From Pseudomonadota bacterium (GTDB lineage: Bacteria; Verrucomicrobiota; Verrucomicrobiia; Chthoniobacterales; UBA6821), in contig RFPR01000101.1 in the NCBI GenBank assembly GCA_009928265.1, forward strand, positions 1 to 7,441: a stretch of 7,441 nt of DNA. Reading direction: 5' to 3'. How positions within the stretch are numbered: position 1 is the stretch's first letter; the number at the start of each line of letters is the position of its first letter. The position numbers and the translations under genes were made by a program. The notes below the pieces were generated by a model. That model had not been told where the DNA came from, did not search any database, and saw only the letters and a list, made by a program, of their open reading frames with translations. This document shows, one piece after another, positions 1 through 5,249 of this stretch.

Positions 1-378
1 CTCACTCACAAAGGCCCGTCGTCCTTGAACCCAATAACCTCGTTCGGCGAGAGAGGCATGATCAGCGATAAAGTCGTTGTCCGGCACGCAGTCGCCATCA
101 AGGAGAACAACATAGTCACCATGGGCTTCGGCGATTGCGCGATTCAGAATGACAGCCTTCCTGAAGTGATGATGTTCCTGCCAGCAATGACGGATAGGAA
201 GTGCAAGTCTATGGATGCTTTCTTGAATAAGTAACCTCGTTGGCTCACCTGAGCCATCGTCAGCGATAATAATCTCTAGGGGTGCCAGAGTCTGTTTTGA
301 AAGTGACTCTAGGATCTTTCCTAGTGCGACAGGATAGTCGTAGGTGCTGAGAATCAAGGTTATCGAGGGCTTCTTCAA
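1..378 (-). CDS. Family 2 glycosyltransferase, N-terminal part (cut by window edge)
   Basis: Seen: an open minus-strand frame of 126 codons running off position 1. It begins with a short beta-strand (ITLILSTYDYP, residues 6-16), followed by the GT-A nucleotide-sugar signature ADDGS (39-43), a basic HFRKAVILNRAIA segment (71-83) and the metal-binding motif DGDCVP (94-99). Known: this order (strand, DDGS, R..A..RN.AI, DxDCVP) is typical of GT2 enzymes with a galactosyltransferase-like C-terminal half, which add sugars to LPS or surface polysaccharide at the inner membrane. The start is odd: an in-frame TGA at 385-387 leaves only TTG at 376-378 before the conserved strand, with no ATG or GTG and no clear ribosome site. 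The stop of the upstream glycosyltransferase lies 14 nt away, so the two are probably cotranscribed. Donor and acceptor sugars cannot be told. The frame could also start by translational coupling to the upstream gene. Confidence 0.88.
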   Translation of the reverse strand, partial: MKKPSITLILSTYDYPVALGKILESLSKQTLAPLEIIIADDGSGEPTRLLIQESIHRLALPIRHCWQEHHHFRKAVILNRAIAEAHGDYVVLLDGDCVPDNDFIADHASLAERGYWVQGRRAFVSE

Positions 379-392
379 ATGCGGTCAAATGA

Positions 393-1175
393 TTAAGGCA
401 ACTTTCGTTTTCCGCACTCATACTCGTAGAGTCGGCTGTAACGGACAAAAGTGGCGAAGGCCGTGGCCTTCGCGATATAGAACCCGGGAAAACCGTCGAG
501 AAAACCTCTGCGGAGAACGTAAGCGCGAAAGAATCTCCACCAGGGCCTCAGCAGTGTCTCGACCAAAGACCACTTGCGTCCTTTTTCGATCTGACGATTC
601 AAGAAATAGTCACCGAACACGGTGATTTTTTCCACATGGCTATTGAGAGTGGGATTGGAGTAGTGATAGAGATCCCCTCGTAGGCGCTTGACTGAGCCAT
701 CCAGCTCGATCTTGTCATGTTCCGGAGAGCCGGACCAGTGGCCTTTGCCATTCCGGAAAAGTCGTAAGCTCCAGTCGGGATACCAGTCACCATGGGTAAT
801 CCAGCGACCCAGGAACCACACTTTCCTGGGGAACATCGCTCCTTGAAACCACTCGTGATCCCCTTGAAAAAACGCATGGATATCCGCCCTTAGTGACTCG
901 GATACTTCCTCATCTGCATCGAGCGCCAGTACCCATGGGGTCTTGACCTGGGTCAGGGCATACCTCTTTTGATCACGATATCCCTCCCAAGGATGGTCAA
1001 TGACGGTCGCGCCGAATTCGCGGGCAATCGCCTCGGTGCTGTCGGTGCAGTCGTTGACGATGACAACGATTTCCTGAACCCAATCGGCCACGCTCCCGAG
1101 GCTACGCGGTAAGTTATGCGCCTCATTGCGGGCGATCATGGAGACGGCGATCGGCAGTTTTTGGGTCATGGCCAT
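393..1175 (-). CDS. WaaE-like family 2 glycosyltransferase (LPS core type)
   Basis: Seen: 260 residues, complete. The N-terminus has the GT2 strand IAVSMIARNEAHNL (9-22), then VVIVNDCTDST (37-47), a WEGYRDQKRYAL segment (63-74) and the metal-binding motif LDADEEVS (85-92). The C-terminal half is rich in aromatic and basic residues (RPWWRFFRAYVLRRG, 210-224), consistent with membrane association. Known: this layout matches the WaaE/KdtX family of LPS core beta-glucosyltransferases, in which the paired aspartates (here D86, D88) bind metal and nucleotide sugar. Inferred: it transfers a hexose to the LPS inner core on the cytoplasmic face of the inner membrane. ATG at 1175 is followed by a second ATG two codons later (1169), and either could start the protein. 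No Shine-Dalgarno sequence is visible; instead a palindrome/octamer element begins 6 nt upstream. A second glycosyltransferase follows 14 nt downstream and a heptosyltransferase-like gene is divergent. The exact sugar is not determinable. Confidence 0.93.
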   Translation of the reverse strand: MAMTQKLPIAVSMIARNEAHNLPRSLGSVADWVQEIVVIVNDCTDSTEAIAREFGATVIDHPWEGYRDQKRYALTQVKTPWVLALDADEEVSESLRADIHAFFQGDHEWFQGAMFPRKVWFLGRWITHGDWYPDWSLRLFRNGKGHWSGSPEHDKIELDGSVKRLRGDLYHYSNPTLNSHVEKITVFGDYFLNRQIEKGRKWSLVETLLRPWWRFFRAYVLRRGFLDGFPGFYIAKATAFATFVRYSRLYEYECGKRKLP

Positions 1176-1238
1176 GATGAGGAGATGCTATTGCATCCCA
1201 GTGAAAGGTGGGAAGGTGGGAAAGTTGGAAAGTTGAAC
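1176..1238 (-). promoter_or_regulatory. Composite upstream element: palindrome plus octamer array
   Basis: On the + strand, 6 nt after the start codon of the glycosyltransferase at 1175, lies GAGATGCTATTGCATC (1182-1197), with 5-bp arms GATGC/GCATC around a 4-nt loop. After 2 nt come AGTGAAA (1200-1206) and four octamers: GGTGGGAA, GGTGGGAA, AGTTGGAA, AGTTGAAC (1207-1238). The same layout with 14 of 16 palindrome bases identical occurs before the gene starting at 4796. Role unknown: a 5' leader or promoter element, or a mobile repeat placed at gene starts. Read on the minus strand, TAGCAT lies 9 nt before the ATG and could be a -10 box. The rest of this divergent intergenic space (1239-1315) holds no recognisable feature apart from the GT9 ribosome site. 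Confidence 0.6.
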
Positions 1239-1302
1239 CATGGCTGCAGGCTCTTTTAACCCGATCCGATTTCACTTCTGGTTCCTGATGCGGATGTTGC
1301 GG

Positions 1303-1309
1303 TAGAAGG
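1303..1309 (+). promoter_or_regulatory. Ribosome binding site supporting a GTG start
   Basis: The purine stretch AGAAGGG ends about 6 nt before GTG 1316, a workable Shine-Dalgarno position. It supports the GTG start of the heptosyltransferase-like gene, for which no in-frame ATG precedes the conserved first strand. It is the best Shine-Dalgarno match at any gene start in the window. Confidence 0.5.
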
Positions 1310-1315
1310 GTCCTA

Positions 1316-2377
1316 GTGCCCACCAAGGATCCCAGTCGTTTTTTTGACGAGACGAGCAACGTAAGGCGCGTGCTGCTCCTTGATCTCGGATTCCTTGGGG
1401 ACTCCATTCATCTTCTCCCTGCTCTCTGGACTCTTAGGCAGGCGTATCCGGAGGCGGAGCTTCACGTCATGGTTGCAGAGCATGTCACCCGTGTGATGGA
1501 GGTGGCTCCCTGGGTGGATAAGGTCTGGGGGTATCCTCGTTACCCCAAGGGGCCAAAATGGTATCAGGATCTCGGCCGGATCAGGCAACTGCGGGATGCG
1601 AAATTCGATGTGGTGATCAATCTCAACGGGTCTGACCGCTCAAGCATTCTGACGGGGCTTAGCGGTGCGCGCTGGAGACTAGGTAGGGTGCCTCAGGATG
1701 GTGGGCCATCCTTCTGGCCGCTGATGTTCACCCATACCATCGAGGTTCCGTATCATACCAAGCTGATCGCCATCCAGCGGTGGGAGTGTCTGAAGCTGGC
1801 CGGATTTCCGGGGGAAAAACCGGAGATGCCCATCGAGATCCCGGCCCCATCAATGACCAGCATGATCGAAAAAGCGGGGGGGGATGGTGGATGGATCCAT
1901 GTGAGCCCATTCACCACCGCGAATTATCGTGAATTACCTACTCATCAACTGAGTAAGGTCCTGGGTGAAATTCACCGACTCAATCCTTCCTCTAAAATCA
2001 TTCTCTCATGCGCCCCAGATCACAGAGAGCAGCAAAAAATGGGGGTATTGATAAGCCAGCTTGATTTCAGCCCATGGCGCGTGTTTCCGGGATCATTAGA
2101 CCTGATGGAGTTGACTGCTTTGATTCAAAAGAGCCGCCTGCACTTAGGGGGTGATACAGGGAGCCTCCACATTGCCTGGATGTGTGGTACCCCCAGCGTG
2201 ATCTGGTTTCGACATTTTGATGGGCTTCCGGATTGGCGCCCAATGGGTGATAGCATTCGTTCTTTTGTAGGGGACCAGGATGAAGCTGGAATACGAGGTA
2301 TCAGCAACGTGGAAATCCTTGAAGCGGTTGAGGCCTTACTCGATAAGAAGCGCGGAGAGCTTGTTGGGAAAGAGTGA
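1316..2377 (+). CDS. Family 9 glycosyltransferase, ADP-heptose:LPS heptosyltransferase-like
   Basis: Seen: 353 residues. The N-terminal Rossmann half opens with RRVLLLDLGFLGDSIHLLPA (17-36), including the family's GD pair (G28, D29). The C-terminal half has IHVSPFTTANYRELP (194-208) and the hallmark LGGDTGSLHIAWMCGTPSV (277-295), with D280 and H285. Known: GT9 enzymes (WaaC/WaaF/WaaQ type) are GT-B fold transferases that add L-glycero-D-manno-heptose from ADP-heptose to the LPS inner core; about 350 residues is the usual length. The canonical TKRWP-like segment is replaced here by NYRELP, so acceptor or donor may differ and a strict waaC or waaF name is not justified. GTG start with AGAAGGG upstream. 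It lies divergent from two GT2 genes, supporting an LPS role. Odd: a T7 run (1339-1345, codons 8-10) and a G8 run (1876-1883, codons 187-190, in the linker between the two halves) could allow slippage on/off switching. Confidence 0.92.
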   Translation: MPTKDPSRFFDETSNVRRVLLLDLGFLGDSIHLLPALWTLRQAYPEAELHVMVAEHVTRVMEVAPWVDKVWGYPRYPKGPKWYQDLGRIRQLRDAKFDVVINLNGSDRSSILTGLSGARWRLGRVPQDGGPSFWPLMFTHTIEVPYHTKLIAIQRWECLKLAGFPGEKPEMPIEIPAPSMTSMIEKAGGDGGWIHVSPFTTANYRELPTHQLSKVLGEIHRLNPSSKIILSCAPDHREQQKMGVLISQLDFSPWRVFPGSLDLMELTALIQKSRLHLGGDTGSLHIAWMCGTPSVIWFRHFDGLPDWRPMGDSIRSFVGDQDEAGIRGISNVEILEAVEALLDKKRGELVGKE

Positions 2378-2471
2378 CGATTTCGTCACAATGGGCTACG
2401 GGGCAGAGATTTTCTACGACAGGCTTGGCAAGCATTCCCTCCCCATGCAGTATCAGCATCCTTATTCCTCT

Positions 2472-2864
2472 ATGAAAAAGGCCTTTGGATTTTTGCTTTT
2501 GGCAAGCGCTCTCCTTTTTCAGGGTTGCTCCTCCGTGGAGTACAACTCGACCAATGCTCCACGAATGGTTGTCGTGGTCGAACGGACACCATTTTTCCAC
2601 AACGGGCCGGCCCAAGGGAACGGCCCTGATCTTTCCCTGGTCAAGGGGGATGTTGTCGAGGTGATCCGCAAGGAAATCGGATACAGTTTTGTCCGGATCG
2701 AGGATGGACAGAACGGCTATGTGTCCAATGAGGCTCTACATCTTGCTCCCACTCCAAATCAAACGGTCTCCCAGCCCGCTCCTTCTGTCTCAAAATCATC
2801 CCCAACGCCGGAGCCCAAGACCGGCTCCACCAATCTGGCCGTCAAGCCGACTTTCCGATATTGA
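2472..2864 (+). CDS. Small SH3-domain lipoprotein
   Basis: Seen: 130 residues from ATG 2472. A basic N-terminus (MKK) and a hydrophobic stretch (5-16) lead to LLFQGC with Cys19, a lipoprotein signal peptide whose lipobox is loose at -3/-2 (F, Q). Residues about 32-92 look like a bacterial SH3 fold: VVVVERTPFF, then LSLVKGDVVEVI, then YSFVRIEDGQNGYVSNEAL, the last part being the typical glycine-tyrosine-valine end of SH3 repeats. Residues 93-130 are a Pro/Ser/Thr-rich flexible tail. Known: such SH3b lipoproteins are lipid-anchored envelope proteins, often binding peptidoglycan or protein partners. No partner is identifiable here. The frame is open upstream to 2280, but that extension overlaps the GT9 gene and would bury the signal peptide, so I chose ATG 2472. 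It lies 94 nt after the GT9 stop and may be cotranscribed or independent; no promoter or Shine-Dalgarno is clear. Confidence 0.82.
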   Translation: MKKAFGFLLLASALLFQGCSSVEYNSTNAPRMVVVVERTPFFHNGPAQGNGPDLSLVKGDVVEVIRKEIGYSFVRIEDGQNGYVSNEALHLAPTPNQTVSQPAPSVSKSSPTPEPKTGSTNLAVKPTFRY

Positions 2865-2866
2865 AA

Positions 2867-2887
2867 GGTTGATCGGTGATGGGGAAC
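2867..2887 (-). repeat. Short inverted heptamer repeat cluster
   Basis: Read on the minus strand, three adjacent heptamers (GTTCCCC, ATCACCG, ATCAACC) match the heptamer type found in direct orientation at 5184-5240 (ATYACCB). It sits directly after the lipoprotein stop, in the gap between convergent genes. Confidence 0.45.
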
Positions 2888-2906
2888 GGGTTCGACACCC
2901 TTAAAA

Positions 2907-2937
2907 TGTGAGAAGGTAGAAAGTAGGAAAGTTAAAA
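2907..2937 (+). repeat. Octamer repeat array without palindrome
   Basis: Tandem units TGTGAGAA, GGTAGAA, AGTAGGAA, AGTTAAAA belong to the same degenerate RGTKRRAA family as the arrays at 1200-1238 and 4821-4866. Here it lies in the 88-nt gap between two convergent genes, 15 nt before the end of the TPR gene, and lacks the GAGATG palindrome. Thus the octamers are not tied only to gene starts. Confidence 0.6.
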
Positions 2938-2952
2938 GACGATTCCCTCATC

Positions 2953-4251
2953 TTACCTCTCGGCGCCGCCCGTCAGTGATTCGTCGAGGTCGGTGAATTC
3001 TTTCCACTTTGCCTTGAAGTCCTTGAGGTAGCGCTGGTCCTGCCACTCGCTCATGGTACGTCGCAGGGTAAGAATCTTGGAGATCTTCTCCCCGAGCGAA
3101 TTGTGGACCTCACCGAGAAAACGCAGTGCCGCCGCATCGCGGTCCCAGAGCACCGCGTAGGACTGGATGAAGTCCTGGGCGTATGAAAGTTCCGAACGGT
3201 CGTTTGGGTGCCAGACATCCGGCGGCGGAAGGGTTAAGTCCAGCAAGAGCGGGGCGATGTGGAGATTCTTTAGGATGCCAGCTTGGTAAGCCTTGCTGGA
3301 CTCCTCTTCCTCGCCGGCTTTCCAAAGGGCGAGACCTTTGCCGAAAAGTAGGGATGGCTCGCAGTAATCGCCGGGATAGGAACGATCGTACTCGCCAAGA
3401 CTCTCGATAGCTTTGGAATCCTCCTCTCCCAGCAGATGGACGAGTGGAATGAGGAAGCGTACCCCCTGGTTGTCACGAGGGTTCAGTTTGAGAATTTTCC
3501 GGAGATCGCGCGCCGTCTCAACGAAGCGCCCTCCATGCCATTCGGTCATCGCCCGACCGTAAAGGGCGCGCAGGTAGGGGCGCGTCTCCTGATCTTCCCA
3601 CCATTCCGGGGATTCCCCCCGCCAGCGGCGCTCCTCGCGCTCGATTACCTCCTGATAACCTCGCCGGCATTCTTTCCAGCGGCCGGACTGATAGTCAGCA
3701 TCGGCCAACTCGATCCGCGCCGAGACGCATTCGGAATCCTGTTCAATTGCTTTGCGGAGGCAAGCGGTTCGCTTGACTTGGGATTTCACACGTCGTGCAG
3801 AGGATACTAGTCCTTGAGCGACGAGATCAGGTGGATGATGGCCTTCACCGCGCAGGCGTTGGGCAATACGGTATCCGACCTGACGCAGCTCCTCGGGGCG
3901 AATCGAGGGAAAGGATCCAAAGGAAATTTCGAGTCGGCAATCGATCCCGAAACTCCTCCACGCCTCGGTGTCCCAATCATCATTCTCGGCGATCGTCAGT
4001 CGATCGGGCGTGCCATGCTCGTCGAAGAGGCGCCCGAGCAGTTGCTCCGCCCTTGGTTGATCGAGTTCCTCCATCAACTCGGGTGGGCAGAGCGGTTTGC
4101 CCGAGTCAGTGGTCACCAGGAGGCAGGTCGGGAGATAATAGGAGCCTTCGGAGGAAAGCGTTTCCGACCCCGTTTTAAGCGGAACCGGCTCCTCCAGATC
4201 GAGCCAGAGAAGTCGCCAGCTATTGCGGGCGCTGTCGAGCGATTGAATCAT
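2953..4251 (-). CDS. TPR protein of unknown function, coupled to an exonuclease gene
   Basis: Seen: 432 residues, soluble, with no signal peptide or membrane span. The N-terminal part (about 11-135) reads like a small alpha/beta domain (WRLLWLDLEE; PTCLLVTTDSGKPL; PDRLTIAENDDW; IDCRLEISFGSFPSI). The rest is helical with TPR-like repeats at about 163-202 (CLRKAIEQDSECVSARIELA...) and 227-258, ending in LKLNPRDNQGVRFLIPLVHLL (254-274). Known: LNP-DNQG-R is recurrent in TPR proteins resembling the ST7 family and in bacterial proteins that pair a DUF-type N-terminal domain with TPRs. I cannot name the family with certainty. Inferred: a protein-protein interaction scaffold. Its ATG overlaps the TGA of the exonuclease gene (ATGA, 4248-4251), so translation is probably coupled and the two products may act together. 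Highly charged C-terminus. No function is assigned. Confidence 0.85.
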   Translation of the reverse strand: MIQSLDSARNSWRLLWLDLEEPVPLKTGSETLSSEGSYYLPTCLLVTTDSGKPLCPPELMEELDQPRAEQLLGRLFDEHGTPDRLTIAENDDWDTEAWRSFGIDCRLEISFGSFPSIRPEELRQVGYRIAQRLRGEGHHPPDLVAQGLVSSARRVKSQVKRTACLRKAIEQDSECVSARIELADADYQSGRWKECRRGYQEVIEREERRWRGESPEWWEDQETRPYLRALYGRAMTEWHGGRFVETARDLRKILKLNPRDNQGVRFLIPLVHLLGEEDSKAIESLGEYDRSYPGDYCEPSLLFGKGLALWKAGEEEESSKAYQAGILKNLHIAPLLLDLTLPPPDVWHPNDRSELSYAQDFIQSYAVLWDRDAAALRFLGEVHNSLGEKISKILTLRRTMSEWQDQRYLKDFKAKWKEFTDLDESLTGGAER

Positions 4252-4796
4252 GGCAAGGAGACCTTCAGCGTCTGCCTGCGGCCGAAGCGGTCGGTGTAGT
4301 GGAGCTCTCCGTGAGTCGCTGCATACTCGTGGACCATCCGGGTCACCTTCACGTCAAAGCAGCAATACTCGGCGATCTCCATCATCTTCCCCTCGCGCCA
4401 CCAGCGGATCGCGTCGAGGCCATCGCCGGTCTTGCCGATCCCGAGCGTGGCCTGGGCGACCGAGTCGAGTGAAAGACGGTGCCCCGCCGCCTGTTCCACG
4501 ACCTCAAGGAGATCCAGGGTCGGAAGGTGATGGGGAAGATCAAGGATCGTATAGCCCATCAGCACCTCGTAGTCGAAGCGGCGGCTGTTGTAGCCGACCA
4601 CCAGATCGGCCCGCGTGAGCAGATCAATGAGCTCGCCTGTACGTTTTTCCGGAAAGATCTCATAGGTGCCCGTACCCGTGCTGTAAGTGACCCCCACGGA
4701 GATCCCCATGTCGGCCTTTTTATCCCATCCGCCGACATCATTGGCCGTGCGCTGGGTTTCCAAATCGAAATAAACAATATTCTGCGGTGCTACCAT
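4248..4796 (-). CDS. DEDD-family RNase H-like 3'-5' exonuclease (YprB type)
   Basis: Seen: 182 residues carrying all three exonuclease motifs: YFDLET (9-14) with D11 and E13; VVGYNSRRFDYEVL (66-79) with N70 and D75; and EYCCFDVKVT (143-152) with Y144 and D148, the YxxxD form. Known: this set defines DnaQ-like DEDD exonucleases of the ribonuclease H superfamily; the short single-domain form resembles the YprB-like predicted nucleases. Two metal ions held by the four acidic residues cleave DNA or RNA 3' ends. Substrate here is unknown. The order of motifs and intact catalytic residues argue for an active enzyme. First gene of a two-gene operon with the TPR protein (4-nt overlap). Start ATG 4796 has no Shine-Dalgarno; the palindrome/octamer element starts 6 nt upstream, exactly as at the gene starting at 1175. 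Alternatives: a truncated polymerase-B-like exonuclease domain, less likely. Confidence 0.88.
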   Translation of the reverse strand: MVAPQNIVYFDLETQRTANDVGGWDKKADMGISVGVTYSTGTGTYEIFPEKRTGELIDLLTRADLVVGYNSRRFDYEVLMGYTILDLPHHLPTLDLLEVVEQAAGHRLSLDSVAQATLGIGKTGDGLDAIRWWREGKMMEIAEYCCFDVKVTRMVHEYAATHGELHYTDRFGRRQTLKVSLP

Positions 4797-4866
4797 GAAA
4801 CAGAGATGTTATCGCATCTGGGTAAAAAGTTAAAAGGTTACAAAGTTAAAAGGTTGAGGGTGTAAA
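4797..4866 (-). promoter_or_regulatory. Second copy of composite palindrome plus octamer element
   Basis: On the + strand, 6 nt after the exonuclease start codon, lies GAGATGTTATCGCATC (4803-4818), differing at two positions from the copy at 1182-1197. Then come 2 nt, GGTAAAA (4821-4827), and octamers AGTTAAAA, GGTTACAA, AGTTAAAA, GGTTGAGG (4828-4859), then GTGTAAA (4860-4866). Gap lengths (6, 2) and the leading 7-mer are the same as in the first copy. On the minus strand TAACAT lies 9 nt before the ATG, a possible -10 box, and the array offers TTAACT-like hexamers as possible -35 boxes. Confidence 0.6.
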
Positions 4867-4903
4867 TCTGTTTAACCTTTTTTAACACTTCACTCTTTTA
4901 ACT
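4845..4903 (+). repeat. Inverted octamer arrays able to form a hairpin
   Basis: The direct octamers are followed by units in the opposite orientation (4871-4903; minus-strand AGTTAAAA, GAGTGAA, GTGTTAAA, then AAAGGTTAAA). GTTAAAAGGTT (4845-4855) can pair with AACCTTTTTTAAC (4874-4886) with a 2-nt bulge and an 18-nt loop. It lies between divergent gene starts, so a terminator role is unlikely; a structured leader or protein-binding site is possible. Confidence 0.45.
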
Positions 4904-4922
4904 CCTCTTGAGCATATTTTCC

Positions 4923-4951
4923 TTGGCATATAGAGATATTTACCCTACTAA
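4923..4951 (+). promoter_or_regulatory. Candidate sigma-70 promoter for infA
   Basis: TTGGCA (4923-4928, five of six matches to TTGACA), a 17-nt spacer, then TACTAA (4946-4951), a poor -10. Transcription would begin only a few nt before ATG 4962, giving a nearly leaderless message, in line with the lack of a Shine-Dalgarno sequence. An alternative pair is TTGAGC (4908-4913) and TAGAGA (4931-4936), also spaced 17 nt. Weak, chosen by eye. Confidence 0.25.
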
Positions 4952-4961
4952 CTAACCCTTT

Positions 4962-5180
4962 ATGGCAAAAGAAGAAGCAATCACCACGGAAGGCGTCGTT
5001 GTCGAGGTGCTGCCCGGAACCATGTTCCGCGTAGAGCTCGGTAACGGCCATGTGGTGCTGGCCCATATTTCAGGTAAAATGCGCAAGCATTTCATCCGAA
5101 TCGTTCCCGGAGATAAGGTAACGGTGGAGATGTCGCCCTACGACCTGAGCAAGGCTCGCATTACCTTCCGTACCGCGTAA
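4962..5180 (+). CDS. infA: Translation initiation factor IF-1
   Basis: Seen: 72 residues, the standard IF-1 length. It is a single OB-fold with conserved segments EGVVVEVLPGTMFRVEL (10-26), GHVVLAHISGKMRKHFIRI (29-47) and PGDKVTVEMSPYDLSKARITFR (49-70). Known: IF-1 binds the ribosomal A site on the 30S subunit with IF-2 and IF-3 and promotes correct start-codon selection and subunit joining; it acts in the cytoplasm and is normally essential. Usual ribosomal-protein neighbours (such as rpmJ or secY) are absent, so this is a stand-alone infA. The sequence before ATG 4962 (ACTAACCCTTT) lacks a Shine-Dalgarno. A DNA-binding protein gene follows 69 nt later on the same strand. Confidence 0.97.
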   Translation: MAKEEAITTEGVVVEVLPGTMFRVELGNGHVVLAHISGKMRKHFIRIVPGDKVTVEMSPYDLSKARITFRTA

Positions 5181-5183
5181 GCA

Positions 5184-5240
5184 ATCACCCCGATTGCCGA
5201 TTACCTATCATCAAAACTCATCACCCAATTCCTATCACCT
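5184..5240 (+). repeat. Degenerate heptamer repeat array between infA and the next gene
   Basis: Units ATCACCC (5184), ATTGCCG (5193), ATTACCT (5200), ATCATCA (5207), ATCACCC (5220), AATTCCT (5227) and ATCACCT (5234) recur mostly every 7 nt. They fill almost the whole gap between two same-strand genes, ending 9 nt before the next ATG. No Shine-Dalgarno or terminator is visible in the gap. A few units of the same family lie inverted at 2867-2887. Confidence 0.6.
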
Positions 5241-5249
5241 AAAAACACC

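Noticed and set aside
2375..2388. Inverted repeat TGACGA-TT-TCGTCA at the GT9 stop codon
   Set aside because: A perfect 6-nt arm pair, but the 2-nt spacer is too short for a good RNA hairpin, there is no T-run, and no second copy is seen. It could be an operator but has no support.
2280..2471. N-terminal extension of the lipoprotein frame
   Set aside because: It overlaps the end of the GT9 gene and would place 64 residues before a clear lipoprotein signal peptide.
2888..2902. Hairpin GGGT-TCGAC-ACCC as terminator after the lipoprotein gene
   Set aside because: The stem is only 4 bp and is followed by TTAAAAT rather than a T-run. Too weak to call.
3814..4299. Plus-strand open frame of 161 codons
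   Set aside because: Lies antisense to the TPR and exonuclease genes, whose proteins show clear motifs. The predicted sequence is low-complexity and family-less, a shadow of GC-rich coding.
4821..4903. CRISPR array
   Set aside because: Units are 7-8 nt, degenerate and without spacers. This is a short tandem repeat, not CRISPR.
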